From Bacteroidales bacterium (GTDB lineage Bacteria; Bacteroidota; Bacteroidia; Bacteroidales; F082): a stretch of DNA of 18,202 bases. The stretch spans positions 1-18,202 of the forward strand of contig JAGCCO010000224.1 of NCBI GenBank assembly GCA_017651645.1, given 5' to 3'. The notes below the pieces were generated by a model that ran no database searches, had not been told where the DNA came from, and saw only the letters and a list, made by a program, of their open reading frames with translations. The translations under genes were made by a program, and so were the position numbers. Positions 6,558 to 14,475 of the stretch are shown piece after piece. Numbering within the stretch: the stretch's first letter is position 1; each line of letters begins with the position of its first letter.

Positions 6558-9500
6558 TTAGTATCCAGCCTCTTCCAGGTCGCCTATACTCCAAGCTGTC
6601 ACAAAGAGATACATGGCCACAACCACCTTGGTGCCGGCAATCAACTCTTGCTCCGTAGCGGCAGGCGCAGCGTGGGACTCCAGATTTCTCCACTCCTTGA
6701 GGTTGGACAGATAGCCGTAGAAAGTCTGATACGCAGGATCCGTGTCGTACTTCAACTCGCGCAGGCAGTCAAATGCAAAGATTGCATTGGACAGGGTCGG
6801 GACTGTATCTTCCGGAGCGTGCGGATTCGTCGGCACATCAGTCTGGTGGATCAAGTAATACAGCTTCTTCAAGAAGTTTTCATACTTCGTCAGCAACTGA
6901 TTAAAGATGGTCCGCCTGTCGATAGCCGTCAAGTTCGGGTTGCAGAACACGTGGTTGAGACCATCTTTTAGAATATCATCCGCACCGTCATAGAGGGCTG
7001 TGCTCGGAGTCCGAAGAACATAGAGCAAGGATTCAGACACTTCCTCCAATGGTCGCATGCTCCTGCTGAAAGGCTCGAACATCGGAGCCATTTCAGACGA
7101 CATGGCGGCAATGAGGGCCTCCTCGTTGTACTCCAGCCGTGAAGCTGCATACGTCCTTTCAGCGATAGCATCCACGAACCGCCTGATCAGCGCAACAGAG
7201 AAGGATTGATTCTTCTGGAGGATCTCCATGAAGTTGTAATACTTATCAATCTGCTCGGCTATCTTCTCGTCGAACTTCTCCCTCACCAGGTTGATGAGGT
7301 TGTCGTAAGTATTGTTCGCGCGGAAAGCTTCATTTACTTCAGGATCGACCAATACTGACTCCCAGATCTGCTTCAGGATTTTGTCATTCTCGTCCAGGAT
7401 GCCGGCATAAGGCTCGTTGGCAATATGGAGGATCTCCTTGATGGTCATCTCCTCATCCGGTTTCTTCTTGCCCGGCTCACCTATACGACTGGCAGACAAC
7501 TCTTTCTCCTCGTCCTCCAACTCCAGTTGCCCCTCAAAGGACATCTGTATACGAAGTTTATCCAGGTCGATATGTTCCAGGATATCCACGGGAAGCGTCT
7601 CTTTCGTGTACGGAAGATACTTGTAGAGAACCTTCAGGAACACGTAATACTTTTCCAGCTCAGGATCGACAAAAGTCATAACCTGTGCGATGAAGCCATA
7701 CTGACGGATATACCGGTTTACCAGTTTGCGGAAACGGTCTTTCTCCGCATCCTCCATCGGCTCTACGCGGTCCGTCACGATTCGCTTCATAATGGACGGT
7801 ACGCCGATGGCTGTTGCAGCCGACTGGAGTCGCTTTACCACATCGTTCACCTGCTCCTCCGAGAACACCTTATACTCGTCGATGTCCGACTTGATAGGAT
7901 ACATCCTCGTCTGATCCACCGGTCCATTCAGAACCGTCTTGGTGTAATAGTCCTGGAACGACTTCTGGACCACATCGGAATCATTCCGGAAGTCAACTAC
8001 CAGCGTATCATCTTTACCCGGGCAGCAGCGGTTGAGACGGCTGAGCGTCTGGATGCATTGGATGCCGCCCAGGACCTTGTCCACATACATCGTATGCAAC
8101 AACTTCTGGTCGAATCCGGTCTGGAACTTTTCCGCCACAATCAAAATCTTGTACTCGGGTTCTTCGAACTTCAGGCGGATATCGTCATCCTTGACGCCTC
8201 CGTCGTTCATATTTGCCTCTGTACACTTCCTCCCGTGACTGTCCTCCACCTCTCCGGAGAAGGCAACCAACGTCTTAATGGCACCGCCATACTGTCCATT
8301 GATAATGGTGTCGATGATCCGCTTGAAGTCGGCAGCGGCCCTGCGGGAATCCGTAACAACCATTGCCTTTGCCTGTCCGCCGATCTTCTTGATAGTGTGA
8401 CTCATAAAATGATCAACTATCATGGATGCCTTGCGGAACATGATGTACTGGTTCTTATTCAGGCTGTCGTAAATGACCTTCAGCGACTTCTTCTCCTCGA
8501 AGAGTTTCTTTAAGTCCTCGTCCGGATCCTTCTCCACCAGCTCGAACATGGTCTTGTAGCTAATGTAATTCTCCAGAACATCCAGGATGAATCCCTCCTC
8601 GATAGCCTGTTTCATCGAATACAGGTCGTGAGCCTCGTGCTGGTTCTTCCCGTACAAGGCAAACGTCGTATCCTTTGGAGTGGCCGTAAAAGCGTAATAA
8701 CTGATGTGGTGCATCATCTTACGCATCACCTGCTGATAAGCCATAAGGGCATCAAGCTGGTTGTCGTAGTCCTCCGGGTGGAAGTCGTCAATCTGCCGGA
8801 GATCATCATCCGAGGACAGGGCACTGATAATATCTTTCGCACTCTCCTTCCCCAGAGCCGTGTGAGCCTCATCAATGATAACCGCAAAATGCCGGTTGTC
8901 CTGCTTTTTGATATTCGGCAGAGCAAAAGCGAATTTCTGTACCGTACTGATAATGATGCGGTATCCTTCGTTGATGGCCTTGGCAAGGTTCACCGAACCG
9001 CGGCGAACATCCTTCACCGTGCCGGGCTGCATTTCGAAAGCAACCACCTCGTCGGCCATATTCCGGTTGAGAACAATACGGTCCGTGACCATGATGATGC
9101 TGTCGAACAGCGGCGTATTATCGTCGTTGGTCAGATTGGACAGCTCGTGTGCCAGCCAGGCCATCGACATCGTCTTGCCGCTACCGGCGCTGTGTTGAAC
9201 CAGATAGTTATGTCCCGGGCCTTCCTCTTTGGAAAGAGCTCTCAGAAGACGTACGGCCCTAAGCTGATGGAATCTCGGGAAGATGACCGTATAATTCCCC
9301 TTGCGGTCCTTCACGCGCTTGATAAAGTGCTGCAGGATATCCAGCAGACTGTCAGCCTGTAGAATCTGATCCCACATATAGTGCGTCGGGTAGTCTGCAT
9401 CTCCCTCAACAGGAGGATTAGTCGTACCGATATTGAACGGCAGGAAGTTGGTATCCGCGCCGGCCAGCTTCGTGGTCATGAATACCAGGTTGTTGTCCAT

Positions 9501-10076
9501 GACAAAGTGCACCAGGCAGGCATTCAGCATGCGGTTGCCGGCATTGCGGTTTGTCTGATACTGAATGATGCCATCCTCATAGCACTGTCCGGTCCCTTCG
9601 TTCTTCAATTCGCACGTAATAATGGGAATACCATTAATCAGGATGCAGAGATCGAGTTGGTTGTCCTTGTCGCTCGCATCTGTGGAATACTTCATCTGAC
9701 GCACTACCGAAAAGCGGTTCTCTCGGTACAGCCTATAGGCAGAAGACTGCTCACCGCCAATCTGCGGCTGGAATTCCACAAACTTCACCTTGGCCCCCAC
9801 CACCATGAGCCCCTTGTGGAGCATATCCCAGATGCTGGTGCCACGATTGATGGCCCGGTTGTAGGTCTCAATAACCGTGTCTATTTCCCGGCCGGGGACA
9901 TTACGGGAAAGTTTGGCCCATATTTCCGGCTGGGCCTTCACAAAGCGTTCAAGCATCTCGCGGTCGCAGAGGTCTGCGATTTCGAAATTGCTGGACTGAC
10001 GCTGGTTATAGAGGTCAGAGTGGGCGAGCACGTTAGCGATGTGCTCTTCGAAGCGGGTTTCATCAAGATTCATCAT
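6558..10076 (-). CDS. hsdR: Type I restriction enzyme R subunit (HsdR)
   Basis: Motor and nuclease subunit of a type I restriction-modification complex; it moves DNA with ATP and cuts far from the unmethylated target. 1172 residues, full length. Seen directly: an N-terminal PD-(D/E)xK nuclease site with LDLCILING (Asp142) and ITCELKN (Glu156, Lys158); Walker A HSAGSGKT at about 295-302; a DEAH box in VIIDEAHTALG (402-405); later helicase motifs including FTATPKDTTF and an EKFQTGFDQKLLHTMYVDK segment; and a C-terminal helical part ending in LKEWRNLESH. All key residues are present. Two ATG codons in a row begin the gene (10076 and 10073). It has its own promoter after hsdS rather than being simply joined to hsdM-hsdS. 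Confidence 0.95.
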   Translation of the reverse strand: MMNLDETRFEEHIANVLAHSDLYNQRQSSNFEIADLCDREMLERFVKAQPEIWAKLSRNVPGREIDTVIETYNRAINRGTSIWDMLHKGLMVVGAKVKFVEFQPQIGGEQSSAYRLYRENRFSVVRQMKYSTDASDKDNQLDLCILINGIPIITCELKNEGTGQCYEDGIIQYQTNRNAGNRMLNACLVHFVMDNNLVFMTTKLAGADTNFLPFNIGTTNPPVEGDADYPTHYMWDQILQADSLLDILQHFIKRVKDRKGNYTVIFPRFHQLRAVRLLRALSKEEGPGHNYLVQHSAGSGKTMSMAWLAHELSNLTNDDNTPLFDSIIMVTDRIVLNRNMADEVVAFEMQPGTVKDVRRGSVNLAKAINEGYRIIISTVQKFAFALPNIKKQDNRHFAVIIDEAHTALGKESAKDIISALSSDDDLRQIDDFHPEDYDNQLDALMAYQQVMRKMMHHISYYAFTATPKDTTFALYGKNQHEAHDLYSMKQAIEEGFILDVLENYISYKTMFELVEKDPDEDLKKLFEEKKSLKVIYDSLNKNQYIMFRKASMIVDHFMSHTIKKIGGQAKAMVVTDSRRAAADFKRIIDTIINGQYGGAIKTLVAFSGEVEDSHGRKCTEANMNDGGVKDDDIRLKFEEPEYKILIVAEKFQTGFDQKLLHTMYVDKVLGGIQCIQTLSRLNRCCPGKDDTLVVDFRNDSDVVQKSFQDYYTKTVLNGPVDQTRMYPIKSDIDEYKVFSEEQVNDVVKRLQSAATAIGVPSIMKRIVTDRVEPMEDAEKDRFRKLVNRYIRQYGFIAQVMTFVDPELEKYYVFLKVLYKYLPYTKETLPVDILEHIDLDKLRIQMSFEGQLELEDEEKELSASRIGEPGKKKPDEEMTIKEILHIANEPYAGILDENDKILKQIWESVLVDPEVNEAFRANNTYDNLINLVREKFDEKIAEQIDKYYNFMEILQKNQSFSVALIRRFVDAIAERTYAASRLEYNEEALIAAMSSEMAPMFEPFSRSMRPLEEVSESLLYVLRTPSTALYDGADDILKDGLNHVFCNPNLTAIDRRTIFNQLLTKYENFLKKLYYLIHQTDVPTNPHAPEDTVPTLSNAIFAFDCLRELKYDTDPAYQTFYGYLSNLKEWRNLESHAAPAATEQELIAGTKVVVAMYLFVTAWSIGDLEEAGY

Positions 10077-10104
10077 AGGCGAATGTCAAATATCAATTAC
10101 AGCG

Positions 10105-10142
10105 CAAAGGTAGCCCCCAGGTGTGCAGTGTTCTTGCCTACC
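10105..10142 (-). promoter_or_regulatory. Promoter and operator of hsdR (site 2)
   Basis: Read on the minus strand: GGTAGGCA and TGCACACC at the two ends of a 23-base element (10120-10142) that begins directly after the hsdS stop codon, then 7 bases, then TACCTTTG (10105-10112), a TAnnTTTG box. The leader to the hsdR ATG is about 22 bases. It differs from site 1 at only two of 23 positions. The -33 position has no TTG and is covered by the operator. Confidence 0.75.
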
Positions 10143-11486
10143 TTAACAGACTTTTCGTTTTCCGGTTACAACTTCCGTAATGAGGGATTGCTTGTATTCT
10201 TTCAAGAGGTCTATTTGATGATTGGCTCTTGCAATACTGGTATCGTACTGAGCACACTCTTTATCAAGAAAAGCAACTATATCTCTTTGTTCATCAAGAG
10301 GCGGAAGGACTATTGGTAAATGGCCAAGCATTGTGCGACTGATTCGATGCATTGTAGCACCACGGGCAATTATATTCGCGTGCTCCGTCAGTTTCCCATT
10401 ATTCAAGTAATAACAGGCAAACTTCCTGTCAAGTATCTTGGGGTTGGGTCTGAAAATGACATTATCAACCGCAGTAACAACTCGCGATTCTAAATCGGGG
10501 ACAATGCAAGTGCGGGCGATGGGTTCATTCAATCGGGAAATAAGGAGATCTCCCGGAAGAACGTCAAAGCAATCCAACTCTTTAAACTTATCTTCTGTTA
10601 TATATCCAGAACCTTGCTCTTTGTAATACCCAGGTCCTACATTCCCGGTTGTCAAATATTTAATGCTACCACCATAATCAATATCTTTGCTTTCAATCCA
10701 ATCGCCGTCAATAAAGCAACATCCTTTTGCGTTGGCAGTATAACGCAAAGGCATGATTGTCCAGTGACTGGGGACGCTCCCCAACCAGACGTGTTTGCTC
10801 GGGGTCATTTCAACATCGCTCCTGAGTCCCTGTAGAACCGCTTTTGTAACAATAGAAAGCCTGGCCTCTTTAAGTAGTTCTATCCGATTACCCTCCTTCT
10901 CAATTAGAACATCTATCTTCTTACATTCAGAATCCAGATAATCTGCAATGGACTTTTGTTCCTCGAACTTCGGAGCCAAAAAGGGAGTATTGGATAACTT
11001 CTCCTTTGTTAGATGGGCTATGCTTACCTGGCTAACGATTGAGAGGAAATAATCCTTCCCTGCGGCCATATTGATATAATACATTATATAGCGAGAATCA
11101 TAGCCTATTTTGGGGGTAATTTTGTGAACGGAGTTCTGAATGTAACAATCATAGTTTTCATTCCATAGGCCAACTTTCCCGATATCACCTCCTTCATTTG
11201 TTACTACATCACCCTTGTGAAGCTTGTATAATTGCTTCTCAGATTCCGAGAACCACATTTCTTCAACGTCATCTTCCTTTGCAAGAAGGCGTAATTGACC
11301 AATGTTTCTGGATTTAAGATACTTCTCCAAAGAATAATCTTCAAGAGAATTATCAGGAGGATTGTTACAGAGCATTTTCCCCAGGACTATTCTCGCAGCG
11401 TGCTTTAACCTCATAACAGTCCAATGATCGGGAATTTGACCAATCCATGAAATGCCAGAATCTTTATATTTTACGTATGTACCCAT
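10143..11486 (-). CDS. hsdS: Type I restriction-modification specificity subunit (HsdS)
   Basis: DNA-recognition subunit that places HsdM and HsdR on a two-part target. 447 residues with the full duplicated layout. Seen directly: first target-recognition domain opening with WIGQIPDHWTVMRL (14-27), first conserved helical region EEQKSIADYLD...LLKEARLSIVTKAVLQG (about 175-220), second recognition domain opening with WLGSVPSHWTIMPL (234-247), and second helical region DEQRDIVAFLD...LLKEYKQSLITEVVTGK to the end. The SVPSHW and QIPDHW repeats mark the two halves. Both halves look intact and no second hsdS fragment or recombinase is nearby, so I see no sign of shuffling. It starts 9 bases after the hsdM stop. 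The target sequence cannot be read from the protein by eye. Confidence 0.93.
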   Translation of the reverse strand: MGTYVKYKDSGISWIGQIPDHWTVMRLKHAARIVLGKMLCNNPPDNSLEDYSLEKYLKSRNIGQLRLLAKEDDVEEMWFSESEKQLYKLHKGDVVTNEGGDIGKVGLWNENYDCYIQNSVHKITPKIGYDSRYIMYYINMAAGKDYFLSIVSQVSIAHLTKEKLSNTPFLAPKFEEQKSIADYLDSECKKIDVLIEKEGNRIELLKEARLSIVTKAVLQGLRSDVEMTPSKHVWLGSVPSHWTIMPLRYTANAKGCCFIDGDWIESKDIDYGGSIKYLTTGNVGPGYYKEQGSGYITEDKFKELDCFDVLPGDLLISRLNEPIARTCIVPDLESRVVTAVDNVIFRPNPKILDRKFACYYLNNGKLTEHANIIARGATMHRISRTMLGHLPIVLPPLDEQRDIVAFLDKECAQYDTSIARANHQIDLLKEYKQSLITEVVTGKRKVC

Positions 11487-11495
11487 ACTAAGGAA

Positions 11496-13547
11496 CTATA
11501 ATTCTTTAAGATTCCTAGAGAGTTCGTCATCCAAACTCTTTATCTCCTGTAATATCACAGAGCTCTCCCTAAGTGACTGATATTCATAAAATAGTTTTGT
11601 AAACGGGAATTCACAGCCGACTTTATCTTTTGTGCGATCCATCCAAGCATCCGGGACATACGGCAGGACCTCCTCGGCGAAATACTCATCAATGTCCTTC
11701 TTGAAGGGGATGATTTCTGTATCGTTAAGATCCGGATCGGCTTCGAATCCGCTAGTCGCTTTGTACGGATTAGCCAAGATTTCAGGGGTATCCTCGTCCC
11801 TCTCACCGAATGTGGTGCGAAGCAGTTTTACCTCCGCTGTGCTAACCTTCACATTCTGCTCTTTGAGGAACGTGAAGAAACACGCATCGGTCCGCTTAGT
11901 ATCGATATCTTTCAAAGCCGCCACTGTTTTTAGGATCTGACTCTTAGGAGCATCAGCATTGAAATTGTCATCGGCAAGAAGCTGCTCATACTTCTCGCTG
12001 ACATTGCTAAACGACAGCCGCTTAGGGCGAAGAACTGCAACCTTGGTGTACAGGAAATCATCGTAATCGAGGAGCTTCGCTATCTCTTTATGCGGGAAAG
12101 TCCCATCATCCAGGTAGTCAATGGGAATGGAGAAATTATCATACGCCTTGTATGCCAGCATAATAGCCTCGGCACCTATCTTACTGATTTCGTATCTCTT
12201 CTTTCCTAGGCTACGCTGAAGAGGTGTGGTGAAATAATCACACGTTGCGTCAATGAACAGCACCTTATGGTACCGGTCAGCCGGACGTTTGTTATCCAGG
12301 ATCCAAAGATAGGAACTGATGTCTGTTCCATAGAACAAATTCTTGGGAAGGGCCACGATGGCATCAAGAAGATTCTTCTCGAGAAGACTCTGGCGGATAT
12401 TGCTCCATCCTCCGCCGGCATCACCATTGAACAGCGGTGAGCCATTAAGTACGATTCCAATTCGGGAACCCTGCCTGTCATCCATCTTGCTGATCATATG
12501 CATCAAGAAGAGCAACGAGCCGTCATTTTTTGATGGAAGACCAGCCTCAAATCTCCGACCGGGGGCATTGTCCTCTTCAACCTTCTTCTTCACATTCTCA
12601 TCCTTGCCCCAGTCCACACCGAACGGTGGATTGGCCAGCATGAAATTGAAATGCTGATTCTCGAACTTGTCATCGGCAAGCGTATCTCCCTGGCGGATCT
12701 GCTTGTCCTCATGCTGAAGGTCGCCCTTAATTAAGAGGTCGGACTTGCAGATAGCATAAGTCTTCTCGTTTAGCTCCTGGCCATACAAGTATATCTTGAT
12801 ATTGTCACGGCCGGACATCTCCTGAACCATCTCTTTCGCCACAGTAAGCATGCCGCCGGTTCCGCAGCACGGGTCATATATGGAGAACATCTGCCCCAAC
12901 TGCTGGAGTTTCTGCTCTTGGCCATAGAGTGTCAAGCTGGCCAGCAAGCGCACAATCTCACGCGGCGTGTAATACTGGCCGGCCTTGGAGTTCGTGGACT
13001 CCTTCGACCACCGGATCACAATCTCAAACACGGTACCCATCTGGGCATTTGTAACCTTTTTAGGGTCAAGGTCCGCCTGCTGGACGAAGGTCTGCACCAC
13101 GGAGTACAGCTTGTTGCTCTTCTCCAAGCGCCGGTAAATCTGCGTCAGGTCCGGCGCCTCCCCGTCCTGGTGAACAAAGTTCGACAGGATATCCTTCACA
13201 TTGTCGGTAAACCCTTCGAGGTAGGTCTTGAAATTCGACGAGATACTTGCCGGGTTCGCCAGGAGCTTCTTCAGGGACAACCCTGAAGTATTGAAGAACG
13301 ACAGGTTATACCGTCTCAAGAGGCTCTTAAGCTTCATCTCACGCTTATTCTTCTGCCTCTCCGGATCAGCATCCACAATGCCTTCCAACTCCGTGATGAT
13401 ATCATCCCGATGCTCATCCAGCACGCAGTCCAGACGCCTCAACAATGTAAACGGCAAAATGACGTCCTCAACTTCCGAGTCGTCATAAAAATTCCTGATA
13501 ATCTCCTTAATGTTCCAGATAACCCTGGCAAGATCCTGTTCAGTCAT
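11496..13547 (-). CDS. hsdM: Type I N6-adenine DNA methyltransferase (HsdM)
   Basis: Modification subunit, transferring methyl from S-adenosylmethionine to adenine N6 to protect host DNA. 683 residues. Seen directly: the N-terminal helical HsdM domain, QYYTPREIVRLL (motif X region), the SAM-binding YDPCCGTGGMLT (about 224-235), LYGQELN, and the catalytic ANPPFG with NPPF at 306-309, so it should be active. The ATG at 13547 was chosen; the frame can extend five codons to a TTG at 13562. The gene begins 19 bases after the receiver-like gene and has no promoter of its own that I can see, so it is probably transcribed from the promoter in front of the GHKL fusion. This intact enzyme is a useful contrast to the degenerate methyltransferase fold in that fusion. 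Confidence 0.95.
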   Translation of the reverse strand: MTEQDLARVIWNIKEIIRNFYDDSEVEDVILPFTLLRRLDCVLDEHRDDIITELEGIVDADPERQKNKREMKLKSLLRRYNLSFFNTSGLSLKKLLANPASISSNFKTYLEGFTDNVKDILSNFVHQDGEAPDLTQIYRRLEKSNKLYSVVQTFVQQADLDPKKVTNAQMGTVFEIVIRWSKESTNSKAGQYYTPREIVRLLASLTLYGQEQKLQQLGQMFSIYDPCCGTGGMLTVAKEMVQEMSGRDNIKIYLYGQELNEKTYAICKSDLLIKGDLQHEDKQIRQGDTLADDKFENQHFNFMLANPPFGVDWGKDENVKKKVEEDNAPGRRFEAGLPSKNDGSLLFLMHMISKMDDRQGSRIGIVLNGSPLFNGDAGGGWSNIRQSLLEKNLLDAIVALPKNLFYGTDISSYLWILDNKRPADRYHKVLFIDATCDYFTTPLQRSLGKKRYEISKIGAEAIMLAYKAYDNFSIPIDYLDDGTFPHKEIAKLLDYDDFLYTKVAVLRPKRLSFSNVSEKYEQLLADDNFNADAPKSQILKTVAALKDIDTKRTDACFFTFLKEQNVKVSTAEVKLLRTTFGERDEDTPEILANPYKATSGFEADPDLNDTEIIPFKKDIDEYFAEEVLPYVPDAWMDRTKDKVGCEFPFTKLFYEYQSLRESSVILQEIKSLDDELSRNLKEL

Positions 13548-13566
13548 ATGTAATGTGTTCAAATAT

Positions 13567-14475
13567 CTAATGTCTTGATCTTATTGCTTCAAGTATTGCC
13601 TGTGTTTGGCTCTTTCTTGCTTCTACATCTGCTTCCTCTGTCGACAGCGTCTGCAACCAGATTAGAATGTTAAGCAGTTCGTATACCGTACTTTGTACAA
13701 GATAAGGGGCGGAACCATCTTTTGTATCCTCATCTATCTTGAGCCTGTGACTACCCTCATTCGCAATCGTAACTGCCGAATGAAAACTACGTTGCACATA
13801 CGCGGGTATCACTTCGAGCATCTGCGGACTACCAAGGAATTTGCTACAATCATTCAAGTTGGTCCCTGTGAACTCAACTTGTGAAAGGCCGATTTCATAG
13901 CAGTACTGCATCACCCAGTCTAGGACCTTCCGAATTTTGTTGTAGATATCTGCATTCCTGTAATCGTGGTTCTCGATAATCATTAGGATCTGCAGGAGGT
14001 CCATTTGAATATCGCGGCTCAGACCAAAAGCGGCTTTGTATTTGCCAGATATCTTGGCAATGATATGTCTATCAACGATTGCACGAAGATAGTCTTCGGC
14101 TTCAATGCCCTGAAAGTTCTTATCAAAAATCTCGCACTGATACTCCTCCTTAAACCCCTTCACATCTTCAAGGTACTTCCCTTTTCCGGTGAATGCGAAA
14201 TACTCGATGGGATTCCTATATGCAAGTTCCTTGATGCAATCCCGCACTCTGCAAAAACTGGTCTTCGTCTCCTCATCTGAGTTGGGATTGATGAAACTCT
14301 CGATATCCAATACTGCTGCCGAGAGTTTTTCAATATTGTCTTTTAGATACTGAACGGCCGTTTCAGCATCTTTGCGGATGACGAGTTCGATTGTATCGTC
14401 TTCCTCTATGTCACGCTTGAAATTCTTCAAACGTTCGGGTTCATTCTCGACCCAGAGAACAAGTTTCTTACTCAT
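13567..14475 (-). CDS. Response-regulator-like protein with unusual helical C-terminal domain
   Basis: 302 residues. Residues 1-125 read as a receiver domain: LVLWVENEPE (acidic pocket Glu10 and Glu12, with Asn11 where Asp is usual), AAVLDIES with phosphoacceptor candidate Asp57, YFAFTGKG with Thr96, and EIFDKN with Lys119. All core phosphorylation residues are present or conservatively replaced. The remaining 150-302 is not a DNA-binding output domain that I recognise; it is helical, with NEGSHRL at 239-245 followed by a helix ending in LLNILIWL. That layout faintly recalls HEPN/DUF4145-like helical bundles; this is a weak call. The ATG at 14475 was chosen because it overlaps the end of the GHKL fusion gene by 8 bases, which implies translational coupling and a working pair. 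hsdM follows 19 bases later. Confidence 0.75.
   Translation of the reverse strand: MSKKLVLWVENEPERLKNFKRDIEEDDTIELVIRKDAETAVQYLKDNIEKLSAAVLDIESFINPNSDEETKTSFCRVRDCIKELAYRNPIEYFAFTGKGKYLEDVKGFKEEYQCEIFDKNFQGIEAEDYLRAIVDRHIIAKISGKYKAAFGLSRDIQMDLLQILMIIENHDYRNADIYNKIRKVLDWVMQYCYEIGLSQVEFTGTNLNDCSKFLGSPQMLEVIPAYVQRSFHSAVTIANEGSHRLKIDEDTKDGSAPYLVQSTVYELLNILIWLQTLSTEEADVEARKSQTQAILEAIRSRH

Noticed and set aside
7425..8513. 362-codon plus-strand open frame.
   Set aside because: It lies wholly antisense within hsdR and has the composition of a shadow frame.
10143..11486. Search for hsdS phase variation (inverted repeats, extra hsdS fragments, a recombinase).
   Set aside because: Only one complete hsdS is present, with no partial copies and no recombinase gene in the window; the repeated QIPDHW and SVPSHW segments are the normal two halves.
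12224..12245. GGTGTG and CACACG facing each other within hsdM, similar to an operator.
   Set aside because: Arms are only about 5 bases, the conserved TGCACACC is absent, and it lies deep inside an intact coding sequence with no promoter box in place.
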